From Pseudoneurospora amorphoporcata (taxonomy: Eukaryota; Ascomycota; Sordariomycetes; Sordariales; Sordariaceae): DNA of 64,000 nucleotides. Each line of letters opens with the position of its first letter. Positions within the stretch are counted from its first letter, which is position 1. Under the pieces are notes generated by a model. That model was given only the letters and a program-made list of their open reading frames with translations, made no database searches and was not told the DNA's origin. This document shows, piece after piece, positions 1-9,520 of the stretch. A program made the translations under genes and the position numbers. The stretch spans positions 248,001 to 312,000 of the forward strand of contig MU859064.1 of the NCBI GenBank assembly GCA_033297205.1, given 5' to 3'.

Positions 1-149
1 TAAGGTGGTGTATTTGCTGTAGACCCAGTTGGGCAGAACACTCATGGAACACATACGGCGATGGTTAACGTTACGGGATCTGGAATGATGCGCATGTGGA
101 ATATATAAGTACAAAAACCACAAGCTTATTCATCAAAAAAGCTACAAAT

Positions 150-236
150 GGGCAATTGGTCTAGGGGTATGATTTTCGCTTCGCATTTCATAGATGCGGC
201 TGTGAAAGGCCATGGGTTCGAATCCCATATTGTCCA
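150..236 (+). tRNA. tRNA-Ala(CGC) with 15-nt intron
   Basis: The acceptor arms at 150-156 and 229-235 pair and include the G3:U70 wobble that is the alanine identity element; A73 is at 236. The anticodon stem is 175-179 with 202-206, and the anticodon CGC is at 182-184. A 15-nt intron (186-200) lies one base 3' of the anticodon and contains GCG (196-198), complementary to the anticodon as expected for a eukaryotic pre-tRNA. The T arm carries TTCGAAT. A pol III T-run follows at about 239-244. The cloverleaf is complete on reading; only the exact intron edges are inferred. Confidence 0.9.
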
Positions 237-252
237 ATCTTTTTGCATTTCC

Positions 253-298
253 GGAAACCGGTGGCCTCGGGTCATCGGTTCGAATCCGGTATTGTCCA
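253..298 (+). pseudogene. Orphan tRNA 3' half (Ala-like)
   Basis: Seventeen bases after the tRNA-Ala gene there is a second T arm and acceptor 3' strand ending in the same ATTGTCCA, followed by its own T-run (303-308). The T stem differs from the upstream copy on both sides but still pairs (ATCGG with CCGGT, one G:U), so it is not a simple decayed copy. No matching 5' half or anticodon arm is visible directly upstream. It is either a truncated tRNA gene or a remnant of a tandem tRNA duplication. Confidence 0.6.
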
Positions 299-1121
299 TA
301 ACTTTTTTGGCTTTTTTTCTTCGTAACACCCCTCCAGTACGAACTAGTTCTACTATATATGGTTTTGTCATCACCAGGGACGTCTTTTTTCTTTTTTTTT
401 TTTTTTCCTTTTTTTTCTTCTAAAATTCTCTGCCATTTACTCTGCCGTTATGATAAATGTTGTTGTGTGATTGTCCGTAGTAGGCTTTGTTGAGTACCTG
501 TCTTTCACGCTGACACCGCCGTAGTCGGAAGTAGCCTAAACACATTGTTACAAAGACGGGATCAAACATTGAACATAAAATGATTTGCGAGATCGGTTTT
601 GTCCTAGGTGTTTGAAAAAGGCAGTCCAGTCACTAGTCAACTTCTTTCGAAATGAATTTTTCGAAGGTCGGTCAGCTCTCGGCTTTGTCGACTTTATAGT
701 TTTCTTTTTTCAAAATTAAAAGCCCTCTTTACACTCAATTACCAACATATAAGAGGACTCGAATGACAGACAAGCAAATCGGGAAGCTTGTGAGACCTTC
801 AAAACCAAATGGAGACAGCAAGCTATTAGAGAACATAACTGGTATTCAACTAATGCAAAGTTAAGCAACGCAGTCTTCTCCTATCCTAGCCTCGCCATGA
901 CGCCGGTTCCTCTGCTTGGTTTTCCTTTCCTTTTCTACACCACAAACACCTGAATGAGCTCAAGCCGTCGATCTCAGACAGATAGCTTGAATACAAAATA
1001 CATCGTCTTTCAGAAGAGAAGTCAAGCTGAGTGAGAGAGACACTTTTCTCTCCATCAAGACGCCAACGCCAGACAGTAATCCCCTCGGCCAAACTTTTCC
1101 AGCCCCTTCAACGTCTATTCT
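299..1121. other. Intergenic, no gene seen
   Basis: AT-rich spacer with a pyrimidine/poly-T block at about 387-420. No conserved ORF, RNA gene or repeat could be supported. The last part is probably 3' UTR of the convergent SNF5 gene. Confidence 0.5.
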
Positions 1122-2979
1122 TCACAGAGGCTTAGGGTCAGCTCCGTGAAGGTTCCTAGCCCACCTCGGGAGTTTCCTGTCCCTCTCGTAAATGAAGCCG
1201 CAGTTATTGCAGAGTGACTGTGGCACAAGTTCGTTAGCATCCGTCGTCATCCCGTGCAAACAAATCTTGTATACTTGAACTTACCCTCGGTCCATAAGGT
1301 CCATCCCTCACTGCCCAAACACTGGTGCCCCAAACCCTACAGCACGAGCATCTCCAGCTGTTCCGCTCATTATCCGCCAGCGATCCACCACCACCATACC
1401 CGCCGCCTGTACCACCGCCACCGCCTCCAACATCCGGGGTGTGCCTACCACTAGTCGGCGACAAACTTCTAAACCTTCTCTTCTTCTTGCTCCTCTCCCC
1501 ACGACCCATGCGCTCCTCCTCCTGCTCAATAAGCCCGCCAAATCCGAAACCAACCGGCATGCCGCCCGCCATGCCAGTATTGCTACTGAACCTCGCCGTC
1601 TCTCTGCGCAGTCTGCGAATCTGTCTCTCGCGATCGCCCTCGCGCTTCTCGATTTCTTCTTTGCTGAGCGTCTCCAGCTTGGGCTCCCAATCGTCCGCCA
1701 GATGCTCCGGGTCGTAACGCCAGCCGGCGCCCTCGCCCCCTACGGTGACGGCCGCGTCGTTGGGGAACTCGACGCCGCCGACACCGCCACCCAGCGCGGT
1801 GTTGCCCCAGCCGGCTACCAGGCCTCCGGACTCGCAGGCTTCTTTCTTCAGCTTGAGAACGGCCTCGTAGATGGCGTGCGTCATGGCCGGTACCCACTCG
1901 CCGTGCAGACCGAGGTCGGCGCAGGTTTGCTTGGCGAAGGCCTCGGCGGTGCCTGGCGGGTGGAGGAGCGACCACTCGAATTTGTCGGTGTAGACTTGCG
2001 AGGAGAGGTTGATATTGAGGTTGATGATGCAGCGGTACGTGTCGTCAGGGCTGAAGTCGTCGTCGGCGTCTGGGGGGATCGGGGTCGCGGCGGCGGTAAT
2101 TTCGCCGGTGGATGTTTGGACTGCTGAAGTGCCATTGGCAGCAGCGGGTGTTGGCGTTGATACGGCGTTGTTGCCGTTGGCTGCTGGGGTATTAGAGGTC
2201 GATGTCGCGGCGGCTTCGAGCAGGTTCGCGGGCTTGGGAGCCTCGGTTGCTGGACGGTCGCGATGGGAGTGGAAGAGAGGATGGAGAGCAACACCGGCGT
2301 ACTCTTCTAGTTGTGTCCTTATTTGCTTGCTGATCTCGGATATGGTCTGATTCCTGTTAGGAAGATCCAAGTCCTGGACCAGGATGGTCGCAAACTGATC
2401 GGTGGTAATCAACGTCTCGTGCAAGTTCCACAGAAACGTGTCGCGTAACCGGTATGGAACGGTGGGCTCCTGTGGTTTGAAAAGAGGACTGTTGGGGTCC
2501 AGGTTCGCAGCATTCGGGGGGAGAGACGAGCCCGGAGTGAATGATGGGATATCGAGGTCAATCCGTATAGGGATAAGTGTGAGAGGAAGGCTGGCTTGGG
2601 CAAAGTTTTGTGCGTCGGATCGTCCCTGGCGGAACCTTCCCATCCAGTCTCGCCAAATGCCCTGTACCTCTACGGGCTCATGCGTATCCTTCCCAACCTT
2701 GTCGGCAGGGTCGGCCTTGACAGTACCGTCGTCGTTGGGCTGTACGCTGCGAAGACCTGTAGGGCGACGGCGGCTGCGGGTATTGTCGTCGTCATCGTCG
2801 TAGTCGTCATAGCCGTCCTCGGCATAGTTGATGATGGTAGTGCCGCGCTTCGTTGTGCGCGCAAGTGGGTTCGCGGGAGCAGTACCGGGAAGAACGGGTG
2901 TTAGGAGGGAGTTGTTGTAGGTGCGTAACCTCGGCGCATAAGAGGAGAAGACGGATTGTTGGTTTTCGGAGCGCGCCAT
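1122..2979 (-). CDS. SNF5/SMARCB1-type chromatin remodelling subunit (Snf5/Sfh1)
   Basis: Predicted 596-aa core subunit of a SWI/SNF or RSC nucleosome-remodelling complex, nuclear. Exons 2979-1285 and 1217-1122; the 67-bp intron (1218-1284) has a GTAAGT donor, CTAAC branch point and CAG acceptor. An acidic DYDDDDD stretch lies near residue 60. The first SNF5 repeat is at about 135-235 (PIRIDLDIP, YRLRDTFLWNLHETL, FATILVQDL) and the second at about 310-375 (INLNINLSSQVYTDKFEW). The C-terminus forms a GATA-like finger: C544-x2-C547, WGTSVWAVRDGPYGPR, then CNNCG supplied by the last exon. That pattern is familiar in fungal SNF5 proteins and confirms the splice. The first ATG in good context is at 2979; the frame is open upstream but starts only at non-ATG codons. 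Gly-rich linker at about 517-533. Snf5 versus Sfh1 cannot be decided from sequence alone. Confidence 0.9.
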
Positions 2980-4530
2980 TGTGAAGGTAGGTAGTTGGTG
3001 TGGTAGTGTGTAATTCTCGACGACTATGGTAATCTCATGACGGTCGGGGACAGGCCCAGTCAGCACTTGGTATTATGTTGCTGAGTTTGTGGATATCTCC
3101 CGTCCTAACGCTGCCAATTGCTGATGGCTAATCGAGCCCAAAGTCGAAGTCGCAAGTGGAAGCGAGGGAGGTTGATAATGCGGCGTCGAGATGCGCGGGT
3201 TGGACGAAGCTGCGTTCGAGCTTGCTTCCGAGGGATGTCTGTCTTCCTCTTGTTTGCGATCGAGTGCAAACTGGTTGATGTAACAGCAAGATTGATGGTT
3301 CGTAACAGTTCAAGGCGCAGAGTTCGGTGGCACCCAAAAAAAAAAAAGAAGTCCAAATCGCGGGTTTTCTCAAGGGATCTCCAAGTTGAAGGACGTCACG
3401 CAACTTGTTAGGTGGAGGAATGGACGCTATCGAGGTGGTGGTGGTTGCCCGTGAAAGTGGGCGGGTGTTGAATTGCACCTGCGATCGCCTGCAGTCAAAA
3501 ACGCGACAAGCACCTTGAGCATGCCGCGCGAGCTAGAAACAGCCTAGCGCCAGAGGTGGATCCTCAATCCCGCAAGGTCTTGCTTATGTAACCTCAAGGC
3601 TGCGCCCTGGTCAGTGCCAAGATTGTTTTGTTCTGGGCCTTTTTGGCAGCGCCCCCCATCACAGCTGTCAACTTGCACACACCTCACAATCTCATCCATG
3701 TTGCGGCGTTTATGGTCACTCATTCATTATCTGATGCAACTGAAGCTGGGCTCAGGCTTGGACACCCGCGGCAGTAAAGACCTGTCGCTACGCCATGTCA
3801 AGTCTGGCTTGGGATGTTCAGGCACAGTCAGTTCAAGGCAACGAACGACATGAAATGACACCTTTGCGCGATGTACTTCCCGAAAACATAATCTCAGGTT
3901 CATAGCATCTGAGCTCCACCCGACCGTTTCCAGAACGCCAATGACTATGCCGTTCGCCGTTCGACATCTGGAACGGAAATGTGACTCCTCCAGGTTACGG
4001 TCAGAGTTCGGGACGGCCCGAGCATCCTGGTCAGTGGTTCATGGACCCTGATTCTGTTGACGTCGAAACTCTTCCGCTTCTTGTTTACTCGCTTATGGAA
4101 AGGAAAGAGAATCTTTGTTCATCCTGACAGGAAACGAGAATGAGAGGTCGAAAAATGACCTGTACTGCAGGTTTTATCTGTTGAGAATAATCCACGTTGG
4201 TTCCATCACTCACTGGCGACAAACCGATTGTTCTTTTGTCCATGGCCCAGTTCGTTTGCTCAGAAAGCGAGACTGAACTGGTCACTTCCTCTACTCCATT
4301 CTCTTTGTTGCCCTCACGCGCCCAAGGGCACTCACAATTGCTTGCTCACAGCCTTACAGAATCACAATCTTCCATCTGATCTTATGCCCCAACAAACAAG
4401 CACAAGCAGGAAGATTCTCGTTTGCCCGTCAAGTCATTGGGAGTCATCCAGGCATCCATATGAACCATTCATCCCTTCCTTGGCCTCATTACCAACAACA
4501 AACCCTATAAAGCCACTTAGTCACTCATCC
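2980..4530. other. Intergenic/promoter region
   Basis: About 1.5 kb between divergent genes. It contains an A-run at 3338-3348 and scattered short ORFs without coding character. The last bases hold a TATA-like CTATAAAG at 4504-4511, about 20 bp before the putative start of the next gene. I see no other feature. Confidence 0.4.
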
Positions 4531-5271
4531 ATGTCTCCCATTTCATCACCACTCCCCCCCCCTCCAAATATCCAAATACAAACAAACTCGTCTACAACTC
4601 CAAGCAACAATGCCCGTATTTCCCCAAGAACAAGAACAAAGATGACGACCCAAGCCGACATGGCCCACCCCCCGAAGGCCATCTCACAAACCACCAAATC
4701 GACGGCATCCGCATCATGCGCAAAACCCTCCTCAGCTCGCAAACCTCGTGCCACGACGACGAAGCAGTCTGGAAGACCCTCAGCATGACCTCGGACGCCA
4801 TCAACCTCGATGTTCCCTCTATACTGCTTTGGCAGGAGGAAGGTCAGAAAAGGCGGAATGCATTGTTTTATTTTATTGATGAGGGCGAGGAAGGTACGTC
4901 TTTGTCATCATCTGCTGATTGATCTTTTGAGTTCCCTTCCTTTGATTGAGTGCACGCCTAGCCTGCCTGGTTTGGGGGGACGTGGTGGTGTGGTGTAATG
5001 GAGATGAGTTCGGTTGGGTATGACCATATGACAGTAAATGGACAGCGAATGCTAACGAATGAGTAACTTAGCCGTCGCCATGGAAATCTGTCAAGTCCTG
5101 CTTGAAGCCAAAGACAAAGAGACGCTTCAGGAGCTGGTGGACGCGACTTGTTTTATCCATGGAGAGAGGACGACGTTCGAAGACTTGGCGGAGAGGAAAG
5201 GGTGTGAGAGGATTTTGAGGATGTTGGAAAGGGTTGACTGTCTTCCTTCCTCTACCTCTACCTCTCTGTAG
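4531..5271 (+). CDS. Small hypothetical protein, two exons, 5' end uncertain
   Basis: Not recognised. Exon 1 ends at 4893 with a GTACGT donor; the 178-bp intron (4894-5071) has a GCTAAC branch site at 5051-5056 and a TTAG acceptor. Exon 2 (5072-5271) encodes a charged helical segment (LLEAKDKETLQELVDAT, FEDLAERKGCERILRMLE) reminiscent of an ankyrin-like helix pair. The exon-1 frame is open from 4521 but contains no ATG before 4716, which would give 125 aa. The ATG at 4531 sits in another frame just before a nine-C run (4554-4562); one missing C would join it to the coding frame and give about 187 aa. So either the start is 4716 or the C-run carries an indel or assembly error. Function unknown. 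Confidence 0.45.
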
Positions 5272-6014
5272 CCTTTCGGAAGAGCACGGGTGGGTAGGTG
5301 GTTTTTGTTTTTGTGTTGGTTGGTGGAACGGTGAGAACTATTTGGTGTGAGTGGACGGGAGTGGTTGGAGCATGATTTGACTCACCTGTAAAATTGTTTT
5401 CTGCACGGCTGCATGGTGTAGAAGGGGGTGGCGGAATACTAAGCTGCTGGCTGCCGCTGGATGTTTTGTCCTTGGATGGAGGGAAAATTGGAAAGAAATG
5501 ATGGAACGGAATAATACATAAAATAATAGACCCGCCTTGTCTCTCATTGGGTAGGAAAGTAGTGACGATTTTGATATTCTTTCCGCAAGTAGACGTTATC
5601 GGCACAGCTGGTGTCTCGACTAACATACAGCTTCCCGACATTATGAGTATGATGAATGTGCTTGTAGTTCTCCTCCAAGTCACTGTCGTAGCGACATAGC
5701 GGATGGTTGACAAGACTCAGCAAATGAAGGCCAAAGGTGGATCATAAGTTCTCCATGTCATCCTCTAAATAGTAGGTTGGGATGCGAAAAAGTGCACGAA
5801 GCTCATTCATCTAGGGATACATGGCAAACAAACATTCAAGGTCAAAACCACGAGATGAAACAGGATATTTTCGAGGACTGAAGGAAAAAGAAAAAAACTT
5901 GGGCGCCATCAAGCTCCAAATAAGGAAAGAGGCTTGCAAAGAAAGGTGGAAGAGAAAAAAAGGGGAAAAAAAAGTAAAGCACAGAGAACCGGATCATTTT
6001 GAATCGTTTTATCA
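5272..6014. other. Intergenic, no gene seen
   Basis: Spacer between the small hypothetical gene and the tRNA-Glu gene. Reverse-strand open frames here lack any recognisable motif. Purine-rich A/G tracts occur at about 5880-5980, just downstream of the tRNA-Glu transcript. Confidence 0.4.
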
Positions 6015-6107
6015 CTCGGATACCGGGAGTCGAACCCGGGGCTGTTGAGAAAGCAGTCACTCCTGGAGAAGTGAGAGTCAACGATGTTACCGCTACACCA
6101 TACCCGA
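6015..6107 (-). tRNA. tRNA-Glu(CTC) with 22-nt intron
   Basis: On the minus strand the acceptor TCGGGTA (6107-6101) pairs with TATCCGA (6022-6016), with discriminator G at 6015. The anticodon stem GTTGA/TCAAC is at 6082-6078 and 6048-6044. The anticodon CTC is at 6075-6073, and an intron of 22 nt (6071-6050) follows A37. The intron includes GAG able to pair with the anticodon. T loop GTTCGACTC and the A/B box sequences GGTGTAGCGGTAACA and GGGTTCGACTCCC are intact. Confidence 0.93.
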
Positions 6108-6480
6108 TCTGTATGGATTTCCACGCTTTGTTGAAGGCATTGCAAGATTTTGGGGTTTATCAAATGGTGTGGGTTTAGTGTGGGACTGCGGGTGATGTTC
6201 AGGGTTTTAGGTTTTCTGACTCGTCCGGCTGTGGATCTCGACGAACATTATTTACTCTTGTGGGGTTCAAGGGTCCAACGCTCAGGGGGTTTCAAGAACT
6301 GAGGTCAAAAACTAAGGGGTTGGAATTTGTGAGCAAAACGTAATTCCAAGTGTAGAGATACAGTCCCAAATCAAATAAATAAAGAAAGCATCCCAAGCGG
6401 ATCGTTTGATATTATATACAAAGATCAAGTAAGAACGTTGAGGATAAGTGGAATTTCGTGCCATCAGATAGTAAGTGCCC

Positions 6481-7480
6481 TCACAAAGCAATCTCCGCCC
6501 AAATTGATACGTGGTTACTCGGGCCGCGCTCCTCAGACGTGTTAAGTATTCCCGTATCAATAACACGCCCATCTTCCCAGAACTGCTTGGAAACAGATAC
6601 CATATCGACCCTGTTGCAACTGGTCCCCCACACCTTGGACTGCGAGTAAGATGTGTATCGTTTCTCCATGCCATATTTTGCACTGAACACATCCACGGCA
6701 TCAAGACACTTTACCTTCTTCACGTCTTGTTTTCTACCACCAAGACAGGCCCCAGCTCGCTTGTTGTATTTCTCGCCGAAGAACTTGTGGTTAAAGTCCG
6801 CCCTGTTAACGCAATAGTATGGCGGGTCGACTCGGAGGTGGGGTGTCCGTCCACAGGTCCTCTGGCCATGTTGACGTCGCCTGCGACGAACATATGGAAT
6901 CCCCGTGCTTCTAGGGGAAAACATTCGTCCCGGAGTAGGGAATAGAAGGCGCGCAATCGGTCATTGCGGTTCGGATAAATAGGATGGACGGCACCCGTTT
7001 CGGGGCACAAGTGCGGTCTCGTTCCGCCAAAGAGGCCCTAGACACTGATGAGAGCCAGAGATTTGGTGGTGGTTGACTCATCCCCAGATTGCCCTTTTGG
7101 CACCCCTCTCATCTCGACAACGCTGACTCTCGCCTCGATGTCCCAGTCAACCTCCCGCACAGTAGCAACCCATTTGCGAACAAAGTCTTTCCTCATTATT
7201 GTCGCCACACCGTACAAACATCCTGCAAAGGCTGAACAATTTTGCCTGTCGCGTGGAAGCACTGTATCGAGAGTGTACGTGCGATCGTCGGACGCCGTGT
7301 CGGCGGCATTGAGCGGGGTATAGAGTAGAGAGCAATTCTGGTAGAAAAACTAGTCCCTTTCGCCCGCTGATTTTAAGTTCCTGGAGGAAGAGGACTTCAG
7401 GCCAGCTGTGGCGGGAAAGCCACGCTCGTAGCGTAGATGGTGAGCCTAATAGTTCTTGTTTGGTGGGCGTGCGTGGTCGA
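6481..7480 (-). pseudogene. Endonuclease/exonuclease/phosphatase (EEP) family, frameshifted
   Basis: Reading 7480 to 6481 on the minus strand through several frames recovers an EEP-fold (AP-endonuclease/DNase I-like) protein in order. WPEVLFLQELKI (near 7400) carries the QE motif; YGVATIMRKDFV and REVDWDIEARVSVVEM (7200-7080) follow; GDVNMARGPVDGHP (about 6890-6850) is the GDxN motif; NRADFNHKFFG (about 6815-6785) follows; NRVDMVSVS and GPSNHVSIWAEI give the C-terminal D and an SNH in place of the usual SDH. At least three frame changes separate these blocks and no single ORF covers them. It may be a decayed cellular gene or the endonuclease of a non-LTR element; no reverse transcriptase is seen beside it. 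Confidence 0.65.
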
Positions 7481-7560
7481 TTGGCGTTTGGCGGCGCGTT
7501 AGTACTCGAGGCGTGTTGCCTTAGGTGGAACTCTCTGAAAGAGGATGTAAATTTGTAGGA

Positions 7561-9520
7561 GGAGGGAGAAATGGAGGAAGGAAGGTCTTGAGGCCGTCAA
7601 TGTTCCGTGAGAATAGACGGAACGAATTTCAGCCCGGAGGAGAGCTTGTTGACTGATGGGCGCTTTGAAGTGTTGACGAGGTATGGGGGCTATCCAATGA
7701 TTTGCTTGGTGTTTGTGTCAATGGCGGCGGGCTGACGTCCTTGTTGTTGCTGGTTGTTGTATAAAGACGCGGCTGAGAGCGGTTCTGTGCCCTTAAGGGT
7801 GATGAGTATCAAAACATTATCGGAGAGGGTGATGGCATTACGCCTTTCTGCAGATGGTCGTCTGCATCTTTGGCCATCGATGCATCCAAGGCCGCTGGCA
7901 TGAAGGTGCAAAACAAGGGGAGGTCCGTCAAGCCCGATGAAGGCGAACCTAGGGATGAGAGCAGCAAGGCAACCAAGGCAGACAAGGCAGACTAATGGAA
8001 TTTGTACGAGAAGCAATGGGATGTGAAAACTGCGAGTGTGTTGGTCAAGGGAAAACGGGAATGTTCAGTTCCTGTAGAAATGGGGAATATGGATGGGAGT
8101 GGAAGCAAGTTTCACTGAGTATAGGCAGGTACCGTGTACAGCAGGACGTACCTGAGGTGCCAAGTGAGCTTAGGGAAGGTACCTACGGGGTACAGGCAGG
8201 TACACCCAGAGACCGAGCAAATGGGAGGTGACGTCATCAGGTCTGGTTATGAGCGAGAGATCTGTACCAGACCACACTGCACAAAGACCAAGTACCCGTG
8301 CCAGGCAAGTGGGCGGCGTGGTACGGGTAAACAATAATCGGAAGGTCCAAAGATCCAAGCGTACAAAGGAAAGAGCAGAGATGGAAATGGGGAACCTGCA
8401 ACTTGGGTGCTATCTCCAACCGCTAGTGATCACCCCGGGAGTAAGGTAGAAGGGGCAGTCAATGATTCTGAGGCGGGCTGAGATGCAGAAAAGGAAGGCT
8501 TGAAGCACGGATCCACATTTCCAGTCAGGCAACACGGGGCAACTGTTTGGCGGTTTGTCCCAACTCCCCGTGTCGTCACTTCCATTATCACAGGCCCCGC
8601 AGGCACAGCCTTCTGGCGGCACCTACCCACAGTGGAGAGAGGGGGGCCATCAATGGTGCTTTCTGTGGAAAGAGGTGTGAGCAAGCAAGTGTCTGATCAC
8701 AATTCACTCGTCTTCCAAATCTCTGTTGAGTCTTGACTGGTCAAAACTTCAATTGCTATCCTGTGGAATACCTCACTAATTTCACCCGCGCGAACCCGCC
8801 AACTGCATCCAGCTCCTACCAGTGAACAAGTCGTTCCCCCTCGCATGTGTCGCCAATCCTCAATCTTCTGCACTATGCCCGCTGGGCATTATCCCCGCCA
8901 TCCATCAAATCCGGGCTTCAGAGTGGTTACCGTGACTCAGCCCAAGCCTCACTCCCACAGCTGCGATGTTCTGCCCGGGCAGGTTGTTTCAAAGATGCAG
9001 CCGCGGGGCAGATATTCACAAACTCGGTGAACTCGGACGGTTTCTGGCCAACCAAATGCCACGCAAAGTTTCTCACGCACCACAAAATCGCACCTCGAGT
9101 GATACACACCGGAGGCGAGGCTTCAGGCCATGAGGCAGGCAGACACAGTTCTAACTGATACGAGTGGGCTCCCTCACAGCCCCTTTCCATGAGACTATCT
9201 TAGCCTCGCAATGACCACAACTTGTCACATGCCACCGGCAGCGTGCTTGAGATACGGGCATGGGTGTCGGTCGGACTGTCGGTAATAAAAATGAGTTCAT
9301 CCAGGAATGCACATTTTTATCACAGGCTGCTTGCTCGAATTTCTCTCCCTTTCCCTCTAGATTACGATCACATTTGAATCGCTTAGAAACAGCGGTTAAC
9401 ATCCTTTGACGGTTACTTGGAGCTGCCCAAGATTTCAGAAGAGAGCTTACGTCCTGGACAAGGACAATTTCGATCGAGTCCCAACTGAACCTGATCCCTC
9501 CCTCACTCATTTATACAACC
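7561..9520. other. Intergenic, no gene supported
   Basis: Nearly 2 kb. At 8120-8215 there are irregular repeats of GGTACC/CAGGTAC-type words typical of Neurospora-like intergenic DNA. Several short ORFs on both strands lack motifs. The 3' portion is probably promoter of the STAND-N/ankyrin gene. Confidence 0.4.

Noticed and set aside
240..244. A single long tRNA spanning 150-298
   Set aside because: A T-run pol III terminator separates the complete tRNA-Ala from the second 3' half, and the first copy already folds fully.
1441..2127. 228-aa plus-strand ORF opposite the SNF5 gene
   Set aside because: Antisense shadow of the GC-rich SNF5 coding region; no motif.
7690..8016. 108-aa minus-strand hydrophobic-start ORF
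   Set aside because: Looks like a signal peptide at first (LLVQIPLVCLVCLG), but this arises from a CAAGGCAGA repeat and the rest has no coding character.
8120..8215. Repeated GGTACC/CAGGTAC words considered as a CRISPR-like or operator array
   Set aside because: Spacing is irregular and copies are partial; such words are common in Neurospora-like intergenic DNA, and CRISPR is not expected in a fungus.
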